A DNA stretch of 49,542 nucleotides from Chitinophagales bacterium (lineage in GTDB: Bacteria > Bacteroidota > Bacteroidia > Chitinophagales > Chitinophagaceae), in the NCBI GenBank assembly GCA_013297995.1, contig JAAFJB010000020.1, forward strand, positions 1 to 49,542, read 5' to 3'. Below, one piece after another: positions 35,568 to 43,104 of the stretch. Made by a program: the position numbers and the translations under genes. The first letter of the stretch is position 1, and each line of letters opens with the position of its first letter. The notes below the pieces were generated by a model. That model made no database searches, was not told the origin of the DNA, and saw only the letters and a list, made by a program, of their open reading frames with translations.

Positions 35568-36606
35568 GTTGAATGCGTTTGATTTGTTGGTTCATGATGT
35601 AAAAAAATAGGGGCGGTATATGGGCCAGAATCATCATGCCGGGATAGCCTGTCGGCATTTGTGGTGCGTGATCATGGTGTTTAAGAACCTGGTATTTTCT
35701 GCTGGCTAAATAATGGTGATCACTGTGTCGGCTTAGTTCGAATAGGGTTATTCGCCCTATAATATGATTGCTATTCCAACTATGAATGGGCAATGCACGC
35801 TCAAATTTACCCGGTGCAATTTCTTTTCTACGCAAGCCATAGTGTTCAATATAATTTACGGATTCTAATAAAGCAATGCCCATAGCAGCAGCCAATAAAT
35901 AAAAGCCGAGTATTTGCGTACCAAAAACAAATGCAATCAACCCAATAAAAATAAATTGAATAAGGGTGTACTGCACCATTTCATGCTGCCAGCTCCAAAT
36001 AGAAATCCCCTTTCGTTTTGCCTCTTTATTGGCAATTTCCCAGGCACCTAGGTAAGAATAAAAAATAGTTCTAGGATAAAAAGCAAAAACAGATTCACCC
36101 AGTCGCGCACTTGCCGGATCTGCATCAGTGGCAACCCTTTTGTGATGCCCTTTATTGTGCTCAATAAAAAAGTGCATATAGAGGGAAGTGAGCAATAAAG
36201 CTTTGGCCAAAAACTGTTCAAATTGATTGGCACGGTGACCCAATTCGTGACCCACATTAATTCCAAAAATACCACAAAGCAACCCCATGCTCAGCACTCT
36301 TCCAGTAATATCAACAGCGGTTAATTCAGTAGATTTTAAAGCGTAGAGAAAAAAGCCAAGGGCAGCGAATTGACAAACAACAACCCCGTATAAGAGAAAG
36401 TCGTAGCGCCTATCAGCACGAGCCAATTCTTCTTCGGCACTGCTCAAATTCAGTGGATTGGGAGGGACCACCAATTCCAATAAGGGAATAAAAATATAAG
36501 CCCAAATCATGGGAAGAAAGCAAAGCCAGCCTTTGTTAGAAAAAGCAATACCAGCCAATATGAACAGTATAAAGGGAGCGCAAAATTTAAAAATCCGCCA
36601 ATGCAT
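35551..36606 (-). CDS. AlkB-type membrane alkane hydroxylase / fatty-acid desaturase superfamily
   Basis: A 351-residue integral membrane diiron enzyme. About six hydrophobic helices and all histidine boxes of AlkB: HELGHR (120-125), EHNKGHH (149-155), NYIEHYG (251-257) and RHSDHH (293-298). The NYxEHYG box and the RHSDHH form point to alkane 1-monooxygenase rather than an acyl-lipid desaturase. AlkB enzymes need rubredoxin and its reductase; neither is encoded here. Substrate chain length cannot be read off. Convergent with the serine hydrolase (17-bp overlap at the 3' ends). Confidence 0.88.
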   Translation of the reverse strand: MHWRIFKFCAPFILFILAGIAFSNKGWLCFLPMIWAYIFIPLLELVVPPNPLNLSSAEEELARADRRYDFLLYGVVVCQFAALGFFLYALKSTELTAVDITGRVLSMGLLCGIFGINVGHELGHRANQFEQFLAKALLLTSLYMHFFIEHNKGHHKRVATDADPASARLGESVFAFYPRTIFYSYLGAWEIANKEAKRKGISIWSWQHEMVQYTLIQFIFIGLIAFVFGTQILGFYLLAAAMGIALLESVNYIEHYGLRRKEIAPGKFERALPIHSWNSNHIIGRITLFELSRHSDHHYLASRKYQVLKHHDHAPQMPTGYPGMMILAHIPPLFFYIMNQQIKRIQPTSIT

Positions 36607-36703
36607 ACAATCGCTTTAGTTCAAGTTAGTGAAAATAGTTGAAAACCTAAAAGAGTGGAGGCATAAGCCAGTTCCAACTCAATGGTAAATCAGGGTATTG
36701 CAA

Positions 36704-36738
36704 TATATAACCCTTACCTTATAGATAAGGGTTATATA
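36704..36738. repeat. Perfect 13-bp inverted repeat
   Basis: TATATAACCCTTA (36704-36716) and TAAGGGTTATATA (36726-36738) are exact inverse complements around a 9-nt centre. It sits between the divergent AlkB-like gene and the serine hydrolase at 36807. No T run follows, so an operator or cruciform is more likely than a terminator. Confidence 0.7.
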
Positions 36739-36775
36739 TGGGTTATCTATAGCTTATATATGGCTTATCTATGAA
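36732..36775 (+). repeat. 11-nt tandem repeat, four units
   Basis: TTATATATGGG, TTATCTATAGC, TTATATATGGC, TTATCTATGAA, then a further TTATG. The units alternate, giving a 22-nt higher-order period, and overlap the right arm of the inverted repeat. The tract ends about 30 bp before the likely start codon of the serine hydrolase, within its presumed promoter region. Confidence 0.8.
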
Positions 36776-36806
36776 TTATGCCTTAGATTTGATTAAATAT
36801 TATTTA

Positions 36807-37988
36807 ATGAAAGCATTGTACTTACCAGCTATAATCCTTTGCTTTATTGGCACTTCCTTATCGGGTCAGTCCATCAAAAGAATCGACGGTAGTAAAATCA
36901 GTATTGACAGCCTAAACTCAAAAATTGAGTATCTCATGAAAGCTGCAAATGTTTCTGGTGTTGCCATTTCAGTATTCAATAAAAATAAGCCCGTATTGAG
37001 CAGTACTTATGGGCTGGCCAATGTTCAGAAAAATATTCCATTCCTTCCTTCTTCAATAATGTATGGGGCATCGTTTGCAAAAACAGTATTTGCTTATATT
37101 GTTATGCAGTTGGTGGAAGAAAAAATAATTGAGCTCGACAAACCCCTTGTAGATTATTTACCCAAAGATCTGACCGACTATAAATTGAACGGCTGGCGCA
37201 GGGGGTATCAAGATTTAAAAAGCGACGAGCGCTATAAAAAAATAACGGCTCGCATTTGCTTAACCCATACCACAGGTTTTCCCAATTGGCGTTGGTTTGA
37301 AGTAGATAAAAAAATAAAAATAAAGTTCGAGCCAGGCACTCGCTACAGCTATTCAGGTGAGGGACTTTATCTGCTTCAATTTGTTATAGAACAAATAACG
37401 GGGAAGGACTATGAAACACTTTCACAAGAGCGGGTATTTAAGCCTTTTGGGATGATGAATACCAGTCAAGTTTGGCAAACACGTTTTGATTCAAGTATCT
37501 GCTACGGACACAATGCAAATGGGCAAGCTTATGAGTTAATGAAATGGAAGGAAGCAAGTGCTGGGGGTTCTATGAGTACTACATTGGAAGATTTTACAAA
37601 ATTTTATACCGCACTCATCAGTCGTAAAAATATCTCCAAGAAAAGCTTTGAAGCAATGACGAGCAAGCAGATAAGGATACGCTCAAGAGCACAATTTGGG
37701 CCATTATCAAAAGTAGATAGTACTGATAATGATGCAATAGAATTAGGGTATGGACTGGGAGTGGGTGTATTACAATCAGCTTTTGGTCGCGCTTTTTTTA
37801 AAGAAGGTCATGATGAAGGATGGGGGCATTATTCCATCTGTTTTCCCGATAAAAAAATTGCAGTAATAATCATGACCAATAACGATAATGGAGAAAGTAT
37901 TTTTAAGGAACTATTAGCCTACTCCATTGGCGATATCTTTACGCCTTGGCAATGGGAAAACTATATACCTTATGATCAAAAAAAATAA
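36807..37988 (+). CDS. Secreted serine hydrolase, class C beta-lactamase/PBP-like fold
   Basis: A 393-residue exported protein with signal peptide about 1-20 (MKALYLPAIILCFIGTSLSG). The active-site Ser is in SFAK (Ser89, Lys92), the Tyr box is YSYSGEG, and a third box GHDEGWGHY lies near the C-terminus. No lipocalin-like tail. The earlier ATG at 36771 would add 12 residues from the repeat-rich leader and weaken the signal peptide. Likely an esterase or peptidase; substrate unknown. Distinct in sequence from the hydrolase at 34029. Confidence 0.82.
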   Translation: MKALYLPAIILCFIGTSLSGQSIKRIDGSKISIDSLNSKIEYLMKAANVSGVAISVFNKNKPVLSSTYGLANVQKNIPFLPSSIMYGASFAKTVFAYIVMQLVEEKIIELDKPLVDYLPKDLTDYKLNGWRRGYQDLKSDERYKKITARICLTHTTGFPNWRWFEVDKKIKIKFEPGTRYSYSGEGLYLLQFVIEQITGKDYETLSQERVFKPFGMMNTSQVWQTRFDSSICYGHNANGQAYELMKWKEASAGGSMSTTLEDFTKFYTALISRKNISKKSFEAMTSKQIRIRSRAQFGPLSKVDSTDNDAIELGYGLGVGVLQSAFGRAFFKEGHDEGWGHYSICFPDKKIAVIIMTNNDNGESIFKELLAYSIGDIFTPWQWENYIPYDQKK

Positions 37989-38103
37989 ATCGGGGAAATA
38001 AAAATAACAGAATCAATCTTCATTAAATAAAAAGGTGAAATTGATTTTTTTTGATGGGCGATTTCATTAAAGTGTTTGGCAATGGGTAGCGTTTATAAAA
38101 AAA

Positions 38104-38838
38104 TCAACCATTTTTCAGAATTCTATCGGCAAGTTTTGGTGAAACTCTACTTATGAATTTCAATAATTTTGATTTCCCAATGTAGCTCTCATATTTATTG
38201 TTTTTAAAATCATTTAAAAATTCAACTACTAATTTTTCAGGCGTTAATTTATTTTTACCACGCCCTTCTGTCATTGGGGTTTCTACTAGTGGGGGCAGTA
38301 TCTCAAATACTTTTACATTTGTTCCTTCCAATTGATAACGAAAAGCTTTTGTAAAATTATGTATAGCAGCTTTTGTTGCACAATAAACGGGTGCTGATTT
38401 CTTAGGTGAAATAGCCAACCCGCTACTTATATTTACAATAGCTGCATTTTCATTTTTTAACAATGTTGGCAATAGCAAACCGCAAAGTTTAATAGTTGAT
38501 GTAAGATTTGCACTCACTTCATAATATACTTTATTGGTAATATTTTGTTCGGTTAAAAAGTCATAATTGTATTGAATAGCTGCATTGTTAAACAGCATAT
38601 TCAATTGTGGATAATATTGCTCTATAAAAACAATAAGCCCATCAATTTCTGTTTGTTTGGTGAGGTCACATTGAAAAATAACAATTTCAGGGAATTGAAC
38701 TTTTACTTCATTCAATTTTGTAATGTCTCTAGCAACTATAATAATTTTACTCCCCACTTCATAAAAAGTTTTTAAAAGTGCTAGTCCAATTCCTGATGAA
38801 CCACCTGTAATGAGTATGGTATTGCCTTCTAGTATCAT
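38104..38838 (-). CDS. Short-chain dehydrogenase/reductase (DltE-like)
   Basis: A 244-residue cytoplasmic SDR. Cofactor motif TGGSSGIG (11-18), NNAA (84-87), and the catalytic Ser-Tyr-Lys set in NISSG, Tyr152 and Lys156 (YCATK). The Arg at position 37 (VAR) suggests NADP(H). DltE-like by overall look. Its start overlaps the stop of the DJ-1-like gene by 4 bp (ATGA), and it is the last gene of the three-gene set controlled by the palindrome at 40609-40622. Substrate unknown; carbonyl or aldehyde detoxification is plausible next to DJ-1. Confidence 0.85.
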   Translation of the reverse strand: MILEGNTILITGGSSGIGLALLKTFYEVGSKIIIVARDITKLNEVKVQFPEIVIFQCDLTKQTEIDGLIVFIEQYYPQLNMLFNNAAIQYNYDFLTEQNITNKVYYEVSANLTSTIKLCGLLLPTLLKNENAAIVNISSGLAISPKKSAPVYCATKAAIHNFTKAFRYQLEGTNVKVFEILPPLVETPMTEGRGKNKLTPEKLVVEFLNDFKNNKYESYIGKSKLLKFISRVSPKLADRILKNG

Positions 38839-39650
38839 TTATAAAGCGATTTTAAGTTCCCTTTAATTTGAAATTCCGTTAATGCTTCAAGATACAATTT
38901 ATTAAATGCTTCATTAGAATATGGGTTTTGGCTCGTAATTAATTCTCTATCTCTTACTGCAAAATTCCCTGCTGGTGATCCCTTTGCATATTTTAATCCC
39001 AATTTTTTAAGCTGTTTGGCTATTTTTCTGTTTTTCGGTTTGCCTTTCATTACAAAGTTTTCAATAAAAAACTCTTCTAATCCTGTAACAGAATTCACTT
39101 TATAGCCTATAAATGGGTTTTCTACTTTTGGGATAGAAAGTATCAAGGCTGGTGCGTGACATATCAAACCAATTGGCTTACCATTTTGCGAAAAATCTTT
39201 TAGAATACTGGAAATATTTTTGTCGTAAAATAAATCAACCATTAAGCCTTGTCCTCCTGGAATAACCATTCCAGTATAATTGTATATATTTTCAATGGCT
39301 TGTTCTAAAGAAAGCGGTTTATTGAAATTAAGGTTATGCTTTACAAATTCTGTTGCTTCGCTAATTAGTGTATCTTTTTTTCCCCAATATTTTTTGTTGT
39401 AACTTTCTTTATCAATAGAAGAAACAATACCATTGGGGGTTGCAAAATCTACATCATAACCTAAATTCGAGATCTCTTTGTAAGCCAAGTAAAATTCACT
39501 CAAAAAAACACCCGTTTCTGGATAGGTTTTTCCGTTTTTGAGTTGTAACTCCTTTGCAGCACTCATGATAAATACCACTTTTTTCCGTTGTGCTTGTAGC
39601 GTAAATGACACCAGTAACAAGGCAACAATTAATAATTGTATTGATTTCAT
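38835..39650 (-). CDS. Exported DJ-1/PfpI-family protein (Hsp31-like)
   Basis: A 271-residue protein of the DJ-1/PfpI superfamily with a signal peptide (1-20, ending LQA). Nucleophile elbow GLICHAPA with Cys164-His165, the companion Glu in LSEFY (Glu52), and the PGGQG loop (131-135) fit the HchA/Hsp31-like branch, which includes glyoxalase III and chaperone activities. Export is unusual for this fold. Middle gene of DUF6268 - DJ-1 - SDR. A second exported DJ-1 gene lies at 48378-49166, divergent in sequence. Its actual activity cannot be told. Confidence 0.82.
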   Translation of the reverse strand: MKSIQLLIVALLLVSFTLQAQRKKVVFIMSAAKELQLKNGKTYPETGVFLSEFYLAYKEISNLGYDVDFATPNGIVSSIDKESYNKKYWGKKDTLISEATEFVKHNLNFNKPLSLEQAIENIYNYTGMVIPGGQGLMVDLFYDKNISSILKDFSQNGKPIGLICHAPALILSIPKVENPFIGYKVNSVTGLEEFFIENFVMKGKPKNRKIAKQLKKLGLKYAKGSPAGNFAVRDRELITSQNPYSNEAFNKLYLEALTEFQIKGNLKSLYK

Positions 39651-39670
39651 TTTTTATAATTTAAAAGAGA

Positions 39671-40561
39671 TTAGTTTTTTAAGCGAAAACTGATGCCTGT
39701 TCTAAGAAACAGGCTTGATTTCAAATCAAAATTTTGATTTTGTATTAACTTAAAGTTGCTGTTTAATATTTCATAATTCCGTATTGGTGCAAACCCAATT
39801 TTAAAATGTGCGAAAACCTGTTTATAAATACGATGTGAGGCTGTTGGTGCAACCAAAAGTTGAAAAGTTCTAAAATAGTTTGAGGTTTCAGCACCTAATT
39901 GAAAAGGGGAAATTCTTGAAATTGCTCCATCAACAGTGGCGAATAGTCCAAATTCAAAGTTATCAGATTGCTTGTACAGGAAATTGGCGTTAGGGTAAAT
40001 AAGTTCAGCTTTTACTTTTTTACTATCGTAGTATAATGAACCAAGTGGAACAAAAGCATTACGGGCAAAATCATTATTTAATGCCCCTCCAATTCCTATT
40101 TTAAAATTAGGATTGCCTTTGATTGCATACGTGGCAAGTACTGCTACCTGTGGAAAAAAATCTTTACTGTTTACAGATTGGCTTAAATCAGTACGCAACA
40201 TGATACGTGGGAGTGCAACTATTTCCCATTTTGTATTCAGTTGCACTCGAATAATTGCTGTGTAGCGAATATCGTGTAGTGTTGTAGGAAATTTTTTGCT
40301 TTGCGAAAATGTATTATCGTATTCAAAATTCGAATTACGATAGTAAACCGCATTAAATATTTTTATCTTTTCACCAATTTTTATGGCAGGTGCTGTTGCA
40401 TTAAATTCCAAAAAATTAGTAGTTAGGTTTCCATTTTTAGGATCAAAATCAGCCTTTGGCAAGAATGAATAATTGAAGTAAATAGGGTCGTTTAATGTTT
40501 GAGCAGTTACGCTAAATGAGATAAGCAAGATCGCCCCGGCTATAAAAAATCTTTGCATCAT
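39671..40561 (-). CDS. Outer-membrane beta-barrel-like protein (DUF6268-like)
   Basis: A 296-residue exported protein with signal peptide (about 1-20, ending SVTAQ) and alternating hydrophobic/polar strands with aromatic ends, finishing in LRTGISFRLKN, the pattern of an outer-membrane barrel. It looks like the DUF6268 family. Function unknown; could be a channel for the substrate of the downstream DJ-1 and SDR proteins. First gene of that operon; 20 bp before the DJ-1 gene. The palindrome and -7-like box upstream predict control by the Crp-like regulator at 41162. Confidence 0.72.
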   Translation of the reverse strand: MMQRFFIAGAILLISFSVTAQTLNDPIYFNYSFLPKADFDPKNGNLTTNFLEFNATAPAIKIGEKIKIFNAVYYRNSNFEYDNTFSQSKKFPTTLHDIRYTAIIRVQLNTKWEIVALPRIMLRTDLSQSVNSKDFFPQVAVLATYAIKGNPNFKIGIGGALNNDFARNAFVPLGSLYYDSKKVKAELIYPNANFLYKQSDNFEFGLFATVDGAISRISPFQLGAETSNYFRTFQLLVAPTASHRIYKQVFAHFKIGFAPIRNYEILNSNFKLIQNQNFDLKSSLFLRTGISFRLKN

Positions 40562-40578
40562 ATTTATAATTTATGATG

Positions 40579-40622
40579 CAAAGAAACTAGGAAAATTTTT
40601 GGTGTGCATTTACATATGTAAA
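40579..40622 (-). promoter_or_regulatory. Crp-like site plus -7 box before the DUF6268 operon
   Basis: TTTACATATGTAAA (40609-40622) is a perfect 14-bp palindrome. Read on the minus strand it continues with T, then 21 nt, then TTTCTTTG (40579-40586; one mismatch to TAnnTTTG), then 17 nt to the start codon. The same 15-mer and the same 21-nt spacing occur before the DUF2147 gene. With the last G of the box at -7, the palindrome centre falls near -43, the class II activator position. Confidence 0.75.
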
Positions 40623-40651
40623 GAAAAAATGTTTTGCTAAAATTATGGTAA

Positions 40652-41092
40652 CTAATTTTTAGCTGCTGTCCAAATATCTGTTTTACCAAAAAGGCTAATG
40701 CCTATATACCCCCTTACTTTTAAGTGATTTTCATTTTCTAGGGTTAAAATACAATTGTATATTTTTCCGTTTCTACCGTCATAAATCTGCCCATTTTTAT
40801 ATGTATTGCCAGCTTCGTGAGTAAAGTTTGTAAGCATTAAAGAGCCTAAAACTTTATTGTTTTGTTTACTTAAGTCTGGATTGTTTTTATCGATTTTTTC
40901 AATTCCATTTTCATCTTTTGGCTCTTTAAGCCAAACAATTTTTCCGAAATATTTTAGACCAGATTTAAAAATTTGAATTTTTACCGTTTTTTCTCCGTTG
41001 TACCATATTTTACAGATATCATCAGGAGAGTTTTGAGCCGAGGCAGCAGTATACATTAGACAGAATAGTGATAATAAAAGAATTTTGTTCAT
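40652..41092 (-). CDS. DUF2147-family exported protein
   Basis: A 146-residue exported protein of the DUF2147 family: signal peptide about 1-20 (MNKILLLSLFCLMYTAASAQ), then ICKIWYNGEKTVKIQIFKSG, YFGKIVWLKEP, GSLMLTNF, YDGRNGKIYNCILTLENE and LKVRGYIGISLFGKTDIW. These lipocalin-like motifs recur across the family; function is unknown. Start chosen at ATG 41092 for the signal peptide (another ATG at 41107 is in frame). It lies directly downstream of the Crp-like regulator gene, with the operator in between. Confidence 0.82.
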   Translation of the reverse strand: MNKILLLSLFCLMYTAASAQNSPDDICKIWYNGEKTVKIQIFKSGLKYFGKIVWLKEPKDENGIEKIDKNNPDLSKQNNKVLGSLMLTNFTHEAGNTYKNGQIYDGRNGKIYNCILTLENENHLKVRGYIGISLFGKTDIWTAAKN

Positions 41093-41112
41093 GTTTTTAT
41101 ATTCCATGAAGT

Positions 41113-41157
41113 CAAAATTATTTTATTAAAGTTTCAATTTCATTTACATATGTAAAT
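41113..41157 (-). promoter_or_regulatory. Crp-like site plus -7 box before the DUF2147 gene
   Basis: ATTTACATATGTAAAT (41142-41157) is a perfect 16-bp palindrome beginning 4 bp after the regulator's stop codon. On the minus strand 21 nt follow, then TAATTTTG (41113-41120; exact TAnnTTTG), then 20 nt to the ATG. No TTTG -33 box is needed if an activator binds here. Confidence 0.8.
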
Positions 41158-41161
41158 AAAG

Positions 41162-41737
41162 CTACCTCTCAGAAAATTTTCTTCTAATTCTACTTAGTTG
41201 AGTTGGGGTGATGCCAAGGTAAGAGGCAATTTGATATTGAGGGATTAATTGTTCTAGTTGGGGATATTCTTTACGGAATATTAAGTACCGTTTGTCAGCT
41301 TCTAATAATACAATTTCAATTTCTCTTTTTTCTTTTTCTACAAAATAGAATTCAGCCAATTTTCTTCCAACTCTTTCAAAGTCGGGACAAAGGTCGTAAA
41401 GTTTTGTTATTTCCGCATATTGAGCAACTAAAATTACGCAGTCTGTCAATGCTTGTTGAAAAATTATATTTGGCATTGATGTAACCAAAGACGAGTACCC
41501 ACCAATAATATTATTTTGAATAAAAAAATGTTTGTTGTACTCTATTCCTTCATTGTTTCTATAAAAAGCCCTGATAATACCGCTCTGTAAAAAACCAATT
41601 TGTTTTGCTGTTTCTCCTTCTTCAATAAAATAGGCACCTTTTGTAAGTTTTTTTTCAGAAAATAGCAGTTCTATCCTATCCCAAGTTTTATCTTGAATTG
41701 GTGAAATAGCATTTAGATATTTTTGTAATTCTTTCAA
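41162..41737 (-). CDS. Crp/Fnr-family transcriptional regulator
   Basis: A 191-residue regulator with an N-terminal cyclic-nucleotide-binding-like beta-roll (about 20-115, KGAYFIEEGETAKQIGFLQSG) and a C-terminal helix-turn-helix (IASYLGITPTQLSRIRRKF, about 169-187). The phosphate-binding RxS motif of true cAMP sensors is not evident, so the signal is unknown; short regulators of this kind are abundant in Bacteroidota. Directly downstream on the same strand lies its probable operator and a DUF2147 gene, then a second copy of the site before the DUF6268-DJ-1-SDR operon. I infer it activates both. Confidence 0.88.
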   Translation of the reverse strand: MKELQKYLNAISPIQDKTWDRIELLFSEKKLTKGAYFIEEGETAKQIGFLQSGIIRAFYRNNEGIEYNKHFFIQNNIIGGYSSLVTSMPNIIFQQALTDCVILVAQYAEITKLYDLCPDFERVGRKLAEFYFVEKEKREIEIVLLEADKRYLIFRKEYPQLEQLIPQYQIASYLGITPTQLSRIRRKFSER

Positions 41738-41881
41738 TGGTTACAGGTTTATTTAAAAGACAAATAAGGATATTATTACATTGTGAAACTGGAATTTAAA
41801 AGCACAAATTTTTATTAGAATTCCCAACTTTTCAAATTTAGCATTTATGCCCCTCTTTTGACAATATCTTGTGGGCTTTAT

Positions 41882-42988
41882 CTACTCGATAGTGAAGTTG
41901 TTAAGTGTGTAGTTGGCGTTTCGTCCGCCTTCACTAGTTTGCTGCAAGATACCTTTTTCTACCAAGTCTTTTATATCACGCAATGCAGTGTCTGTTGAAA
42001 CTTTGGTGATTTTCGCCCATTTTGAGGATTGCAGTTTTCCGTCAAATCCATCAAACAACCTATTTAAAACGGTGCGTTGGCGTTCGTTGATTGTTATGTT
42101 TTGATACAGTCTCCAAAATTCAGCTTTACGCAGAATGCGCTGCGTGGTATATTCAGTAGCATGCATTGCGTTTTTGAGGCAATGCAAAAACCATTCGAGC
42201 CATTCGGTAATATCTCCGTTGCTATATTGTGTTTTTTGCAATACTTGGTAATACCGTTTGCGTTCTATTAAAATTTGGCTGGACATACTGTAAAAACGTT
42301 CACCACTACTCTCGGAACGGGCAAGCAGCATATCTGTTATGGCTCTGCCTATACGTCCGTTTCCATCATCAAAAGGGTGAATGATGATAAACCAAAAGTG
42401 TGCAATGGCTGCTTTTATTACAGGATCGAGTTGATTATCGTTGTTGAACCATTCTAAAAACTTGTCCATTTCAGCTTTTACCAACTTGTGATTTACGGCT
42501 TGGTAGTGGATTTTTTCTTTGCCCATAGCGCCCGACACTACCTGCATTTCGCTTGTACGATATTTACCCACTTCTATGGCGTAAGGTCCGCTGTACCCAG
42601 TAGGAAAAAGTGCTGCATGCCAGCCAAACAAACGTTTTTCGGTTAAGCGTAAAGTGTAGCGTTGGGTAGCATCAAGCATCATTTCTACCACGCCTTCTAT
42701 GTGGCGACTGCTAGGCACAAGCCCTGCGGTGTTAATGCCCAATCGTCTAGCTATAGAAGAACGCACTTGGTTGTAATTGAGCAATTCGCCTTCAATTTCA
42801 CTGGATTTTATCACATCTAAAGTAAGTGCTGTAAGTGTGGCCTCTTCTTTGGCCGTAAAACCTAGGGTGTTCATCTGCCCAATTATTTTGCCCTGCATTA
42901 ATTTTACTTCGCCAAATACAGCATTGATGGCTTTATCATTCCACAAAAAGTTTGTCCATTTGCTGTATTCGTAGATGTATTTTGGCAT
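41882..42988 (-). CDS. Fic-domain protein with DUF4172-like N-terminus and winged helix
   Basis: A 368-residue class II Fic protein, expected to AMPylate or otherwise modify a target protein. N-terminal DUF4172-like part (YEYSKWTNFLWNDKAI), inhibitory motif SSEIEG (62-67, S-x3-E-G) that blocks ATP in related proteins, and the active-site motif HPFDDGNGR (204-212). The C-terminal 70 residues form a winged-helix-like domain (TVLNRLFDGFDGKLQSSKW, ITKVSTDTALRDIKDLVEKG). No antitoxin gene is adjacent; inhibition is within the chain. The upstream palindrome suggests autoregulation. Confidence 0.92.
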   Translation of the reverse strand: MPKYIYEYSKWTNFLWNDKAINAVFGEVKLMQGKIIGQMNTLGFTAKEEATLTALTLDVIKSSEIEGELLNYNQVRSSIARRLGINTAGLVPSSRHIEGVVEMMLDATQRYTLRLTEKRLFGWHAALFPTGYSGPYAIEVGKYRTSEMQVVSGAMGKEKIHYQAVNHKLVKAEMDKFLEWFNNDNQLDPVIKAAIAHFWFIIIHPFDDGNGRIGRAITDMLLARSESSGERFYSMSSQILIERKRYYQVLQKTQYSNGDITEWLEWFLHCLKNAMHATEYTTQRILRKAEFWRLYQNITINERQRTVLNRLFDGFDGKLQSSKWAKITKVSTDTALRDIKDLVEKGILQQTSEGGRNANYTLNNFTIE

Positions 42989-43027
42989 GGTTCAAAATTA
43001 TATCTACGGTGAAAATATGAATTATTT

Positions 43028-43066
43028 ACCGCAAATATGCGGTTATTAATAAGGTTATTTGCCGCA
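43028..43066. promoter_or_regulatory. Candidate operator before the Fic gene
   Basis: ACCGCA-AATA-TGCGGT (43028-43043) is an inverted repeat with perfect 6-bp arms. A related minus-strand motif, TGCGGCAAATAA (43055-43066), repeats the nearby TGCGGTAAATAA (43024-43035), one base different, about 31 bp apart, or three helical turns. An exact TAnnTTTG box (TAATTTTG, minus strand, 42993-43000) lies very close to the ATG, and the palindrome overlaps a second -7-like sequence. Confidence 0.55.
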
Positions 43067-43104
43067 TTATAAATTGGAGGAATGTATTAAGCACTTCTTT
43101 TGCC

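Noticed and set aside
36704..36775. Intrinsic terminator or CRISPR repeat
   Set aside because: No T run follows the stem on either strand and there are no unique spacers; it lies upstream of the hydrolase gene it precedes.
34029..37988. Class C beta-lactamases conferring resistance
   Set aside because: The SxxK fold is shared with esterases and peptidases; the two sequences lack a KTG-type third box and resemble generic serine hydrolases.
38041..38075. Terminator between the convergent hydrolase and SDR genes
   Set aside because: GAAATTG pairs with CGATTTC only with a wobble and without a proper T tail; too weak to list.
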